Source of the DNA: an uncultured Eubacteriales bacterium
Lineage (GTDB): Bacteria > Bacillota > Clostridia > Peptostreptococcales > Anaerovoracaceae
DNA length: 64,000 nucleotides
Assembly: GCA_949285555.1 (NCBI GenBank)
Contig: CASDYG010000003.1
Location: 231,932-295,931 of the forward strand
Direction of reading: 5' to 3'
How positions within the stretch are numbered: the first letter of the stretch is position 1; every line of letters starts with the position of its first letter. The position numbers and the translations under genes are program-made. Below, piece after piece: positions 27,369-35,927 of the stretch. The notes beneath the pieces were generated by a model. It did no database searches and was not told where the DNA came from. It was given only the letters and a program-made list of their open reading frames with translations.

Positions 27369-28616
27369 ATGGTGAAGTATGAAATTAGAGATATAGGCTT
27401 GGCTGAAGAAGGCCTTCAAAAGATTAGATGGGCTAAGGAGCATATGCCTGTTTTAAGGAGTATTGAGGAGGAATTCAGAAAAACTCAGCCATTAAAAGGT
27501 CTTCGTGGATCTCTATCCATTCATTTGGAAGCAAAAACAGCCTATTTGAGTATGGTGCTGGCAGCAGGAGGAGCACAGATGTGTGTGACAGGTAGCAATG
27601 TTTTGTCCACTAAGGATGATGTGGCGGCAGCTCTTGCTAAGTCTGGCATTGGTGTTTTTGCATACCACAATGGAACACCTCAAGAATATGAAAGGCATGT
27701 AGAGATGTGCCTTGAGCATAAGCCTCATTTTATAATAGATGATGGTGCAGATTTAGTAACTACAGTTCACAGCAAAAGACCAGATCTGGCAGAGTGCGTG
27801 CTAGGTGGCTGCGAGGAGACTACAACAGGACTTATTCGCTTAAGAGCCATGGAAGAAGAAGGTGTTCTTAAGTTTCCAATGGTTGCAGTAAATGATGCAG
27901 ACTGTAAGCATTTGTTTGACAACAGATATGGAACAGGACAATCCGTATGGGATGGAATTATGCGTACTACTAATCTGATGATAAACGCAAAAAATGTAGT
28001 TATAATCGGATATGGCTGGTGTGGAAAAGGAATAGCTCAGAGGGCAAGTGGTCTTGGAGCCAGGGTCATAGTCACAGAAATAGATCCTGTTAAAGCTATT
28101 GAAGCAAAAATGGATGGTTTTGATGTTATGACCATGAATGAAGCATCTGTAATAGGTGACATTTTCGTGACGGCCACAGGTGGCTGCGATGCTATTAGCA
28201 TGGAGCATATGAAGCTTATGAAGGACGGTGCTATATTAGCCAATGCAGGACATTTTGCCCATGAAATAGATATGGAGTCTCTGGAAGAGGCTGCTGACGA
28301 AAAACGTATGTCTCGTGATAATATATTCGGCTACAGACTTGGCGAAAAGTGGATTCATGTTATTGCTATGGGTAGATTAGTGAATATTGCAGCTGCAGAT
28401 GGACATCCGGCTGAAATAATGGATATGAGCTTTGCTGTACAGGCACTATCAGCTTTATATATAGTGAAAAATCAAGGGAAGTTACCAAATAAGGTAATAA
28501 ATGTAGGCAAGGAAATTGATGATCTTGTGGCAAGAAGAAGACTTGCGGCATGGGGTATAGAGATAGATAGCCTGACAGAAAAGCAGAAAAAATACCTGAA
28601 GTCCTGGCAACTGTAA
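27369..28616 (+). CDS. ahcY: S-adenosylhomocysteine hydrolase
   Basis: A 415-residue homologue of adenosylhomocysteinase, which reversibly splits S-adenosylhomocysteine into adenosine and homocysteine. Family blocks are visible: SNVLSTKDDVAAALAKSG, the NAD-binding IIGYGWCGKGIAQRASG and TATGGCDAIS with GAILANAGHF. At 415 residues it is shorter than the long bacterial forms and resembles archaeal and thermophile-type enzymes, some of which also act on inosine analogues. Start chosen at 27369 after GGAGGAG. It shares its unit with the next gene only loosely (about 120 bases apart). Confidence 0.9.
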   Translation: MVKYEIRDIGLAEEGLQKIRWAKEHMPVLRSIEEEFRKTQPLKGLRGSLSIHLEAKTAYLSMVLAAGGAQMCVTGSNVLSTKDDVAAALAKSGIGVFAYHNGTPQEYERHVEMCLEHKPHFIIDDGADLVTTVHSKRPDLAECVLGGCEETTTGLIRLRAMEEEGVLKFPMVAVNDADCKHLFDNRYGTGQSVWDGIMRTTNLMINAKNVVIIGYGWCGKGIAQRASGLGARVIVTEIDPVKAIEAKMDGFDVMTMNEASVIGDIFVTATGGCDAISMEHMKLMKDGAILANAGHFAHEIDMESLEEAADEKRMSRDNIFGYRLGEKWIHVIAMGRLVNIAAADGHPAEIMDMSFAVQALSALYIVKNQGKLPNKVINVGKEIDDLVARRRLAAWGIEIDSLTEKQKKYLKSWQL

Positions 28617-28738
28617 TAGAAGCCTTGGCTAAATTAACTGTATCTCTTCGCAAGGGGAGTGTAATTTAAAGGTGTTATGTATTATAAATTTACATAAAAT
28701 TTCACATAAAATGCTAAATGCTCTAAGGAGGTATGACA

Positions 28739-29317
28739 ATGGATTTTCTTAAGGAAATTGAAGATGATGCAAGACAGCTTGTCATAGAGCTTCTGAGTGC
28801 TTCCCAGCTTAAAAAGGGAGATATGGTAGTAGTGGGATGTTCATCCAGTGAAGTTATGGGAGAGCATATAGGAAAAGGATCTAGTCCAAAAGTAGCTAAA
28901 GCTATTTTCGATGGCATTTTCCCAGAATTAGCTAAGAGAGGCATATTTCTTGCTGCACAGGGCTGTGAACATATAAACAGGAGCCTTGTTATTGAAAGAG
29001 AGGCACTCAGATATAATATGACTGAGGTAAATGTAGTGCCACAGCTTCATGCAGGCGGTTCATTTTCTGTGGAGTGCTATAATAGATTTAAGGATCCTAT
29101 AATGGTGGAAGCCATACAGGTGGAAGCGGGTATTGATATTGGAGATACCTTCATAGGAATGCATTTAAAGCCTGTTGCGGTTCCCGTGAGGACTGGCATA
29201 AAGTCAATAGGAAAGGCTCATATCACATGTGCAAGAACTAGACCTAAATTTGTAGGTGGGAAAAGAGCTGAATATGATATGAAGCTGGCAGGAGGTAAGG
29301 AAGTAAGAGATAAATAA
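28739..29317 (+). CDS. YwlG/TIGR01440 family protein (DUF436)
   Basis: A 192-residue conserved protein of unknown biochemical role. It shows the family's GCSSSEVMGEHIGKGSSP, AAQGCEHINRSLVIERE, VVPQLHAGGSFSVECYNRF and GIDIGDTFIGMHLKPVAVPVR blocks. GGAGG at 28727-28731 is too close to the first ATG and correctly spaced for ATG 28739, which I use. In other genomes it lies near glyA, upp or rpiB; here it follows the SAH hydrolase, so a link to one-carbon metabolism is only a guess. A terminator follows. Confidence 0.88.
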   Translation: MDFLKEIEDDARQLVIELLSASQLKKGDMVVVGCSSSEVMGEHIGKGSSPKVAKAIFDGIFPELAKRGIFLAAQGCEHINRSLVIEREALRYNMTEVNVVPQLHAGGSFSVECYNRFKDPIMVEAIQVEAGIDIGDTFIGMHLKPVAVPVRTGIKSIGKAHITCARTRPKFVGGKRAEYDMKLAGGKEVRDK

Positions 29318-29328
29318 TTGTAAATATG

Positions 29329-29354
29329 GCGATGGGCTATCCCGTCGCTGTTTT
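29329..29354 (+). terminator. Terminator after ywlG-like gene
   Basis: GCGATGGG (29329-29336), loop CTAT, CCCGTCGC (29341-29348) with one G-T pair, then TGTTTT. Confidence 0.85.
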
Positions 29355-29409
29355 AAATTATTGCCACGAATTTTGGCAGAATACATTTTAATCAGTTGAA
29401 AATAAGTAG

Positions 29410-30789
29410 ATGATGGAGGATGGATTTATTAAAAAGCTTAATAAGCCTCAGGGAGCAGAATTTTATAAAAAATTGTTTATTATAGGCGTTCCTGTAGTTA
29501 TACAAAATCTAATTAATCTAGGTTTGAACATGATAGATACACTTATGCTTGGTGCCTTGGGCGAAAAGGCAGTAGCTGCCACAGGCGCAGCTAATCAAGT
29601 ATTTTTTGTGTTCTCTGTTACAATGTTCGGAATTTTAAGTGGCTCTGGAGTATTTACTACCCAGTACTTTGGTGCAGGCAGAAAAAAGGAAGTCAGGATG
29701 ATGACTGCAATTACCCTGTCACTGGCTGTTGCCTTTACTATGATTGTAACTTTGATCAGCCTAATTTTTGCTCCTGAAATAATAAAAATATACTCGTCTG
29801 ACAGCGAGGTTATCAGCATAGGTGCAGCATATCTTAGGAGGGTACTTTTAGCATATATTTTCTTTTCCGTGTCAATGGTTTATGCATATAATTCAAGAAC
29901 CATACAGGATCTTAAGCTGCCGACAATAATTTCATTTTTTGCCATGTGTATAAATGCTATCTTAAATTATATTTTTATTTTTGGAAAGCTTGGAATTGCT
30001 CCTCTAGGAGTTAATGGCGCTGCATATGCAACAACAATGGCTCGTTTTTGTGAAATGACGATAATGACATTTATGTTAACTTATAAAAAAGAAGGATGGC
30101 TTAAGATCAATAGAGAAGCTATTGCCATTATCAATCTTAATCAATACAAAAGAGTCATAAAAACCGTGCTTCCAGTAATGTTTACAGAGGCTACATGGGC
30201 GATTGTAACTACATTAATAATGGCAGCATATAGCCTTTTGGGAACCATAGCACTGGCAGCAGTACAGGTGGCTACTGTTGTAACTGAGCTATTGCAGTCT
30301 GCATATTATGGTTTGGGCAATGCCACGGCCATGATAGTAGGAGAAGCCATTGGTATGGGCAGAAATGATATTGCAAATTATTATGCAAGAAAGTCGGTTA
30401 GACTGACATGGTTGTTAAATTTGATAATCGGTGGCATGTTAATAGCCCTTTCAAAGCCAATTACATATCTATATAATTTTCAGGAAGAAACTAATTTACT
30501 AATTACCATGACACTTATAGCAATGGCATTTACCCTTATACCTAAGATGATAGGATATATTTATATAGTGGGTATTTTACGAGCTGGAGGGGATACTCTC
30601 TATTGTATGTATCTGGAACTATTGGTAAATGTTGCAATTCAGTTACCATTTGCGTATTTTGCAGTCCTGGTTCTTAAAGCCAGCCTGCCTGTTGCCGTTC
30701 TACTGGTTTCGCTTGTGGAATTTATAAGAGTAGTGCTTGGGCACAGGAGATTTAAAAGTGGTAGGTGGCTCAGAAATCTTATAGTATGA
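29410..30789 (+). CDS. MATE family efflux transporter
   Basis: A 459-residue membrane protein with about 12 predicted helices in two six-helix halves, the MATE/NorM layout. Characteristic stretches are VPVVIQNLINLGLNMIDTLMLGALG near the N-terminus and the repeated pattern AAVQVATVVTELLQSAYYGLGNATAMIVGEAIG at the start of the second half. MATE pumps exchange Na+ or H+ for cationic drugs or metabolites. No Shine-Dalgarno precedes ATG 29410; a GGAGG lies just inside the gene. Substrate unknown. Confidence 0.93.
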   Translation: MMEDGFIKKLNKPQGAEFYKKLFIIGVPVVIQNLINLGLNMIDTLMLGALGEKAVAATGAANQVFFVFSVTMFGILSGSGVFTTQYFGAGRKKEVRMMTAITLSLAVAFTMIVTLISLIFAPEIIKIYSSDSEVISIGAAYLRRVLLAYIFFSVSMVYAYNSRTIQDLKLPTIISFFAMCINAILNYIFIFGKLGIAPLGVNGAAYATTMARFCEMTIMTFMLTYKKEGWLKINREAIAIINLNQYKRVIKTVLPVMFTEATWAIVTTLIMAAYSLLGTIALAAVQVATVVTELLQSAYYGLGNATAMIVGEAIGMGRNDIANYYARKSVRLTWLLNLIIGGMLIALSKPITYLYNFQEETNLLITMTLIAMAFTLIPKMIGYIYIVGILRAGGDTLYCMYLELLVNVAIQLPFAYFAVLVLKASLPVAVLLVSLVEFIRVVLGHRRFKSGRWLRNLIV

Positions 30790-30830
30790 AAATAGCAGTA
30801 TTACTATTTGTAGAAAATAAAGGTGAAATA

Positions 30831-30839
30831 TGTTATACT
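30831..30839 (+). promoter_or_regulatory. Extended -10 promoter of the LCP gene
   Basis: TGT followed by TATACT (30834-30839), about 48 bases before the start of the LCP gene; the -35 is weak. Confidence 0.4.
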
Positions 30840-30886
30840 GAAAGATGACGTTTAGGTTCGAAAGATAGCTGGAAAGAGGTAATTTG

Positions 30887-32176
30887 ATGATTGGAAAAAA
30901 AAGAAATAATTCCTATGAAATGAATAATAAAATAGCTAAAAAAGGTCGCTGGAAGAGGATGAAAAGGTGGCAAAAAAGTCTTATTTTGATTTTTATTGCT
31001 GCTTTAATCGTTGCAGGAGCTTTGATTGGCTATACCTATACAAAGCTTGACAAAATAGAAAAGGTAAAGGTGAATGAAGAAGAACTTTCCGCAGTGGATG
31101 TGGATGGATATTTGAATATATTGATTCTTGGTGTTGATGCTAGGGACATGAACAAACTGGAGGGCTCCAGAACAGATACAATATTGATAGCATCTATCAA
31201 TGAGAAAACAAAGGATGTAAAACTTATTTCTCTATACAGAGATACATTCCTAAAAATGGGAGATACCTCCACCTACGATAAAATAACTCATGCCCATGCA
31301 TTTGGTGGTGCTAAAATGGCGATTAAGTCCATAAATCAGGCTTTGGATCTAAACATTAAGAAATTTGCCATTATCAATTTTGAAGGTGTGTCCGACATGG
31401 TTGACGCGCTTGGCGGAATAACTTTGAATATAGAAGATTATGAGATTGATGAATTAAATAGAGCTGTCGAAGAGAATGCTCGAATACTTGGCCAGACATA
31501 TAAGCCGGTAGAAAAAGCTGGAAAGCAGACTGTAAACGGACAGCAGGCCCTTGCATATGCAAGAATAAGACAGGGTGTTGGAGATGATTTTAAGCGAACG
31601 GAAAGAGCAAGAATAACAATTAAAGCAATTCTTGACAAGGCGAAAAAATCCAACCCTTCTAAGCTTAATAAGATGGTTGACAAGGTACTTCCTTTTGTGA
31701 GAACAAATTTATCAAATTCAGATATTCTACTTTTGGCATCCAGAGTTACTAAGTACAGTATAAAAGGAAGTATAGGATTCCCTTATTCTGTGGCTGGAGG
31801 AATGCATAATGGTGTTTCCTATGTATTCCCAACGGATTTACTTGAAAATGTGAAGAGGTTACATAAGGAAGCTTTTGGGCAGGAAGACTATGTGCCTAGC
31901 GCTATGGTATCCCAAATAGCTGCGAACATTATGTCGATATATAATAATGCAGGTGCTACATCCGAGTATGAGGATATACCTCAAGAGACTCAGCCTTCAG
32001 AAGAAACCAGCACTACGACTGAGACTAAGCCTGAGCCTACACCTGAGCCATCTGCTCCTGTACAACCAGTGCAGCCTGAGCCAACTCCTCAGCCAACACC
32101 ATCGCCAGATCCTGGAGCTGGTACGGAGCAACCAGATCCTGCACCTCAGCCTCCTGTAGATGGTGGGAATCAGTAG
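30887..32176 (+). CDS. LytR-CpsA-Psr (LCP) family cell-wall ligase
   Basis: A 429-residue type II membrane protein: basic cytoplasmic N-terminus, a membrane helix (about 30-50) and an extracytoplasmic LCP domain (about 85-290). LCP enzymes transfer teichoic acids or capsule glycans from a lipid carrier to peptidoglycan. Key positions are visible in LGVDARD, EGSRTDTILIASI, LYRDTF and YARIRQGVGDDFKRTERARI. The C-terminal 70 residues are a Pro/Thr/Glu-rich low-complexity tail that probably spans the wall. AGAGG precedes ATG 30887. Confidence 0.93.
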   Translation: MIGKKRNNSYEMNNKIAKKGRWKRMKRWQKSLILIFIAALIVAGALIGYTYTKLDKIEKVKVNEEELSAVDVDGYLNILILGVDARDMNKLEGSRTDTILIASINEKTKDVKLISLYRDTFLKMGDTSTYDKITHAHAFGGAKMAIKSINQALDLNIKKFAIINFEGVSDMVDALGGITLNIEDYEIDELNRAVEENARILGQTYKPVEKAGKQTVNGQQALAYARIRQGVGDDFKRTERARITIKAILDKAKKSNPSKLNKMVDKVLPFVRTNLSNSDILLLASRVTKYSIKGSIGFPYSVAGGMHNGVSYVFPTDLLENVKRLHKEAFGQEDYVPSAMVSQIAANIMSIYNNAGATSEYEDIPQETQPSEETSTTTETKPEPTPEPSAPVQPVQPEPTPQPTPSPDPGAGTEQPDPAPQPPVDGGNQ

Positions 32177-32282
32177 ATGAATAAAAGCAGAGTTATGGGG
32201 TATATAAACTTTTAATAAAGTATTAGAAATACACATAAATGTAATAAATGAAAATTAAAAACAGTAGAGGAAAGATAATATT

Positions 32283-34028
32283 ATGAGCAAGGAAAAATTA
32301 GATTTTAGCAGTGAGGATCTACGTCATAGATACAGACATAGTAGTTCTCACTTAATGGCACAGGCTATAAAAAGGATATGGCCAGATGCTAAGCTGGCTA
32401 TAGGCCCAGCTATTGAAAATGGTTTTTATTATGATATAGATATGGAGCATAAGCTGACAGATGAAGATCTTCTGAAAATACAAAAGGAGATGAAGAAGAT
32501 AATCAAGGCAAACTATCCGATTGAAAGATTTGAGCTTCCAAGGGATGAGGCATTGAAATTTGTTGCTGAACAGGGAGAGGATTACAAGACAGAATTAATT
32601 AATGATCTTCCAGATGATGCAGTTATTTCCTTTTATAAGCAAGGTGAATTTACCGATCTTTGTGCAGGCCCTCATATGGACTCAACAGGGCAGATAAAGG
32701 CGATAAAGCTGACTAATGTTGCTGGTGCATATTGGAGGGGAGATGTTAATAATAAGATGCTCCAAAGAGTATATGGAACTTCATTTCCAAGCCAGCAGGA
32801 ATTAGATGAGTATTTGGCTAAGATTGAAGAAGCCAAAAAGAGGGATCATAGAAAAATTGGTAAGGAGATGGATCTGTTTACCATTATGGAAGAAGGTCCG
32901 GGCTTTCCATTTTTCATGCCAAAGGGTATGATCCTTAGAAATGAGTTGGAGAGATTTTGGCGAATTGAGCACCAAAAGCGAGGCTATGAAGAGATTAGGA
33001 CACCTTTGATTCTTAATGAGGGGCTTTGGAAAACATCGGGACACTGGGATCATTATAAGGATAATATGTATTTTACAGAGATCGATGAAACACCTTTTGC
33101 TATAAAGCCTATGAATTGTCCAGGCGCAATGTTATCGTATAAGCGAAAGATGCACTCATACAGGGATCTACCTCTTCGTTTGGCAGAGATGGGACAGGTT
33201 CACAGACATGAGCTTTCAGGTGCACTTCATGGTCTTATGAGAGTAAGAACATTTACTCAGGATGATGCACATATATTTATGCTTCCTGAACAGGTGACAG
33301 ATGAACTTGTAGGTGTAGCTAAATTTATTGATTATGTATATAAGAAATTTGGATTCAAATATCATATAGAACTTTCTACAAGGCCAGAAGATTCTATGGG
33401 AACAGATGAGGAATGGAATCTGGCTGAGAATGCGTTAAAGCAGGCTATGAAGGAGCTTGATGTACCTTATGTCATTAATGAAGGAGATGGTGCCTTCTAC
33501 GGTCCTAAGCTTGACTTCCATTTGGAGGACTCTCTTGGAAGAACATGGCAGTGTGGTACTATACAACTTGATATGCAAATGCCGCAAAGGTTTGATTTAA
33601 GTTACGTTGGTGCTGATAACCAAAAGCATAGGCCAATTATGATTCATAGAGTAATATTTGGATCTATAGAGAGATTTATTGGAATTTTAACTGAGCATTT
33701 TGCTGGCAAGTTCCCTCTATGGCTTGCACCGGTACAGCTTAAGCTGCTAACGGTTGCTCCTGCATTTGAAGAATATGCTAAGAAACTATATGAAAGATGC
33801 CTTGAAGAGGGTATTCGTGTAGAGCTGGATGTTAGAAATGAGAAAATAGGATATAAGTTAAGAGAGGCTCGAAATGAGAGGGTTACTTATATTGCAGTTA
33901 TAGGTGAAAGAGAGGTTGCCGATGGTACTTTATCTGTAAGATCAAATACCAAGGGAGATTTAGGAGTGCTTAAGGTAGACGATCTATTGGCAACGATGCA
34001 TGAACAAATAAAGAACAAGGCTTTGTAG
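32283..34028 (+). CDS. thrS: Threonyl-tRNA synthetase lacking the TGS domain
   Basis: The 581-residue enzyme charges tRNA-Thr. It begins directly at the editing domain (HSSSHLMAQA near residue 20, CAGPH near 135) and continues into the class II catalytic core. The zinc ligands are kept: Cys in KPMNCPGAML, His in GALHGLMRVRTFTQDDAH and His in PIMIHRVIFGS. A C-terminal anticodon domain ends the protein. The usual N-terminal TGS domain of about 60 residues is absent, and no frame for it is seen upstream. AGAGGAAAG precedes the ATG. No T-box leader is present in the 106-base gap. Confidence 0.95.
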   Translation: MSKEKLDFSSEDLRHRYRHSSSHLMAQAIKRIWPDAKLAIGPAIENGFYYDIDMEHKLTDEDLLKIQKEMKKIIKANYPIERFELPRDEALKFVAEQGEDYKTELINDLPDDAVISFYKQGEFTDLCAGPHMDSTGQIKAIKLTNVAGAYWRGDVNNKMLQRVYGTSFPSQQELDEYLAKIEEAKKRDHRKIGKEMDLFTIMEEGPGFPFFMPKGMILRNELERFWRIEHQKRGYEEIRTPLILNEGLWKTSGHWDHYKDNMYFTEIDETPFAIKPMNCPGAMLSYKRKMHSYRDLPLRLAEMGQVHRHELSGALHGLMRVRTFTQDDAHIFMLPEQVTDELVGVAKFIDYVYKKFGFKYHIELSTRPEDSMGTDEEWNLAENALKQAMKELDVPYVINEGDGAFYGPKLDFHLEDSLGRTWQCGTIQLDMQMPQRFDLSYVGADNQKHRPIMIHRVIFGSIERFIGILTEHFAGKFPLWLAPVQLKLLTVAPAFEEYAKKLYERCLEEGIRVELDVRNEKIGYKLREARNERVTYIAVIGEREVADGTLSVRSNTKGDLGVLKVDDLLATMHEQIKNKAL

Positions 34029-34029
34029 T

Positions 34030-35007
34030 ATGAAAAGAAAAAGTTGGGTGAAACGAAATAAGGGAGCCGTAATTTTTCTTGGTATATTCGCCTTAATTTT
34101 AGTGCTGGGCGTAGTAGGTACCATGGCGGGTATTGGACAAGGTCGCTCTGGCTTTGGTGGAGGAGAGTATGTAGCCACCCTACATGTTGAGGGGACAATA
34201 GCAGAAAATTCTAATTCCTCTCTGCTATCTACAGGAGCATATGATCATGATTACTTGATAAAGACTATAGATAAGCTTGGAAATGATCCTAGTAATACAG
34301 GCATCCTTTTATTTATTAACTCTCCTGGTGGTAGTGTGACTGCTAGTGATGAAATGTATCTGGCACTTAAGGAATATAAAAACAGAACCCATAGACCTGT
34401 ATATGCATATTATCATAATATGGCGGCATCAGGTGGTTACTATATTTCAATGGCGGCAGATAAAATCTATGCTGATAGAAATGCGTGGACTGGTTCCATA
34501 GGCGTAACTATAGGAAGTATCTATGATGCTACAGAGCTTCTAAATAAGCTGGGGATTCGTGCAGTTCATATAGATTCGGGCGTAAATAAGGCAATGGGAT
34601 CTCCAACAGCTCCTTTAACAGATGAGCAGGCGGCCATATTTAAAGGCCTCGTTGATGAAGCCTATGAGCAGTTTTTGGCTATTGTTGCTGAGGGTAGAAA
34701 GATGAATATTGAAACTTTAAGACCTTTGGCTGATGGTAGAATTTATACTGCAAGGCAGGCGGCAGCATTACATTTAATAGATGATGTGGCCTCACTAAAA
34801 TCCACAAAGCATGCCATGGAAGATAGTATAGGTAAGAAGGTGGAATTTAGAGAGTATAAGCCTATTCAAAAGGAAAGCTTTGGTTCCTTATTTTTCAAGA
34901 GTGATAATGAGCACGATAAGGTATTAAATGGCTTGAACAGGTTAATTGAAAAGGTTGAGCAATCATCTACATTCAATGTTAGCTATATTTCTCATATTAG
35001 AAAGTAA
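34030..35007 (+). CDS. sppA: Signal peptide peptidase SppA, 36K type
   Basis: A 325-residue membrane-anchored serine protease that degrades leftover signal peptides. One N-terminal helix (about 14-36) is followed by a Clp-fold S49 domain with INSPGGSVTASDEMYLAL, the nucleophilic Ser in NMAASGGYYISMAADKIYA and the general-base Lys in SGVNKAMGSP. Length matches Gram-positive SppA. It starts one base after thrS with a weak Shine-Dalgarno and is probably coupled to it. Confidence 0.94.
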   Translation: MKRKSWVKRNKGAVIFLGIFALILVLGVVGTMAGIGQGRSGFGGGEYVATLHVEGTIAENSNSSLLSTGAYDHDYLIKTIDKLGNDPSNTGILLFINSPGGSVTASDEMYLALKEYKNRTHRPVYAYYHNMAASGGYYISMAADKIYADRNAWTGSIGVTIGSIYDATELLNKLGIRAVHIDSGVNKAMGSPTAPLTDEQAAIFKGLVDEAYEQFLAIVAEGRKMNIETLRPLADGRIYTARQAAALHLIDDVASLKSTKHAMEDSIGKKVEFREYKPIQKESFGSLFFKSDNEHDKVLNGLNRLIEKVEQSSTFNVSYISHIRK

Positions 35008-35018
35008 AGAGTGAGTTT

Positions 35019-35146
35019 GTTATTCCGAAGCAGTAGCTTCGGAATAACAGGCTGTAAATAGTAATTTTTTAAAATGCATGTTGTATTAGATGCATTGAAA
35101 GATGTGCCAATCTACCTGTCCCCATACAGGGGATGACAGGCTGTAA
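35019..35146 (+). repeat. Two hairpins each followed by ACAGGCTGTAA
   Basis: A perfect 13-bp hairpin (35019-35031 with 35036-35048, loop AGTA) runs into ACAGGCTGTAA (35047-35057). A second hairpin (CCTGTCCCC near 35116 with GGGGATGACAGG) runs into the same 11-mer (35136-35146). Neither has a T tract. The 190-base gap may encode a small structured RNA or a leader for the downstream peptide. Confidence 0.55.
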
Positions 35147-35197
35147 GGTTGACAAAGGATAGTAAAAAGGTTAATATATTAAAGGATAGGAGGGTGT

Positions 35198-35293
35198 ATG
35201 TTTAAGCTGATTAAATTTACTTTTAAGTTAGGTGTGCTAGTAGCACTTGTTGCTGCTGTTGCTAAGTATGTAGATGTGAATAAGGAAAATTAA
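35198..35293 (+). CDS. 31-residue putative membrane peptide
   Basis: A short frame with a strong AGGAGG at 35188-35193, five bases before its ATG. The product has a basic N-terminus (MFKLIKFTFK), a hydrophobic stretch (LGVLVALVAAVA) long enough to insert in a membrane, and a polar tail (KYVDVNKEN). It ends 11 bases before the tRNA. No family is recognised. The good ribosome site and membrane-peptide composition are the only support. Confidence 0.5.
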   Translation: MFKLIKFTFKLGVLVALVAAVAKYVDVNKEN

Positions 35294-35304
35294 ACTATCA
35301 ATCT

Positions 35305-35380
35305 ACTCCCGTAGCTCAGGGGATAGAGCGTCGGTTTCCTAAACCGTGCGTCGCACGTTCGAATCGTGTCGGGAGTGCCA
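35305..35380 (+). tRNA. tRNA-Arg (anticodon CCT)
   Basis: A 76-base cloverleaf with encoded CCA: acceptor ACTCCCG with CGGGAGT, D arm GCTC/GAGC, anticodon loop TTCCTAA with anticodon CCT (reads AGG), and a T arm with TTCGAAT loop. Position 27-43 is a T-T mismatch at the top of the anticodon stem. It is a lone tRNA gene directly followed by a terminator. Confidence 0.95.
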
Positions 35381-35385
35381 TTTTT

Positions 35386-35410
35386 CCTGCAAAAAAGCAG
35401 GATTTTTTTT
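35386..35410 (+). terminator. Terminator of tRNA-Arg
   Basis: CCTGC (35386-35390), six A, GCAGG (35397-35401), then A and eight T. Confidence 0.9.
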
Positions 35411-35421
35411 GCCAATTTTAA

Positions 35422-35466
35422 GTGTCAAATAAAATACTTGACACCAGTATGTATTTCATATATGAT
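35422..35466 (+). promoter_or_regulatory. Promoter with overlapping inverted repeat, ylxM-ffh operon
   Basis: TTGACA (35438-35443), a 17-base spacer and TATGAT (35461-35466) form a near-consensus promoter. The -35 box is the right arm of an inverted repeat, GTGTCAA (35422-35428) and TTGACAC (35438-35444), suggesting a repressor site. It drives the SRP and ribosome-maturation genes. Confidence 0.7.
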
Positions 35467-35529
35467 ATAAAGGATGATGCTTTTCATAAGTTGAGATTTT
35501 GGCATAAGGATGAAAGGAGGGAATTTCAT

Positions 35530-35916
35530 ATGGAAAAGCACGAAAATATTTCCCTGCTTCTTGATACTTATGGAGAATTGATAAGTGAAAGGCATAGGGA
35601 AATCGCCAGGCTGTATTATGATGAAGATCTGTCTTTGAATGAGATAGGTCAGTTAATTCAGATATCAAAACAGGCGGTACATGATGCATTAAAAAAGAGT
35701 GAAAAGGAACTTAAGCTTTTTGAAGAAAAATTAAAGCTCTTGGAAAAAGAAGAACAAATAAGAGCAGAAATAAATGTAGTTCGTAGCTCTATGGAAATGT
35801 CCATAAGAGACATGGAAGAAAAACACGGACATAAAACTGAAAAATTTTCAGTAGACTGTTCTGCTATCCTTGAATGGATCGAAAAGCTCCATAACATTGA
35901 GGATTCCATTTACTAA
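35530..35916 (+). CDS. ylxM: YlxM/p13-like putative SRP-associated DNA-binding protein
   Basis: A 128-residue protein with an N-terminal sigma-70 region 4-like helix-turn-helix (ERHREIARLYYDEDLSLNEIG, SKQAVHDALKKSE) and a coiled C-terminal half. YlxM precedes ffh in Firmicutes and can affect SRP GTPase activity. The start is set at 35530 because AAAGGAGGG lies seven to eight bases before it; the longer frame would run into the promoter. Confidence 0.92.
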   Translation: MEKHENISLLLDTYGELISERHREIARLYYDEDLSLNEIGQLIQISKQAVHDALKKSEKELKLFEEKLKLLEKEEQIRAEINVVRSSMEMSIRDMEEKHGHKTEKFSVDCSAILEWIEKLHNIEDSIY

Positions 35917-35927
35917 TAGGAGATATT

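Noticed and set aside
32177-32282. T-box leader for thrS
   Set aside because: The gap is only 106 bases and lacks a T-box consensus and terminator.
35422-35529. Longer N-terminus for YlxM
   Set aside because: It overlaps the promoter, and a strong AAAGGAGGG marks ATG 35530.
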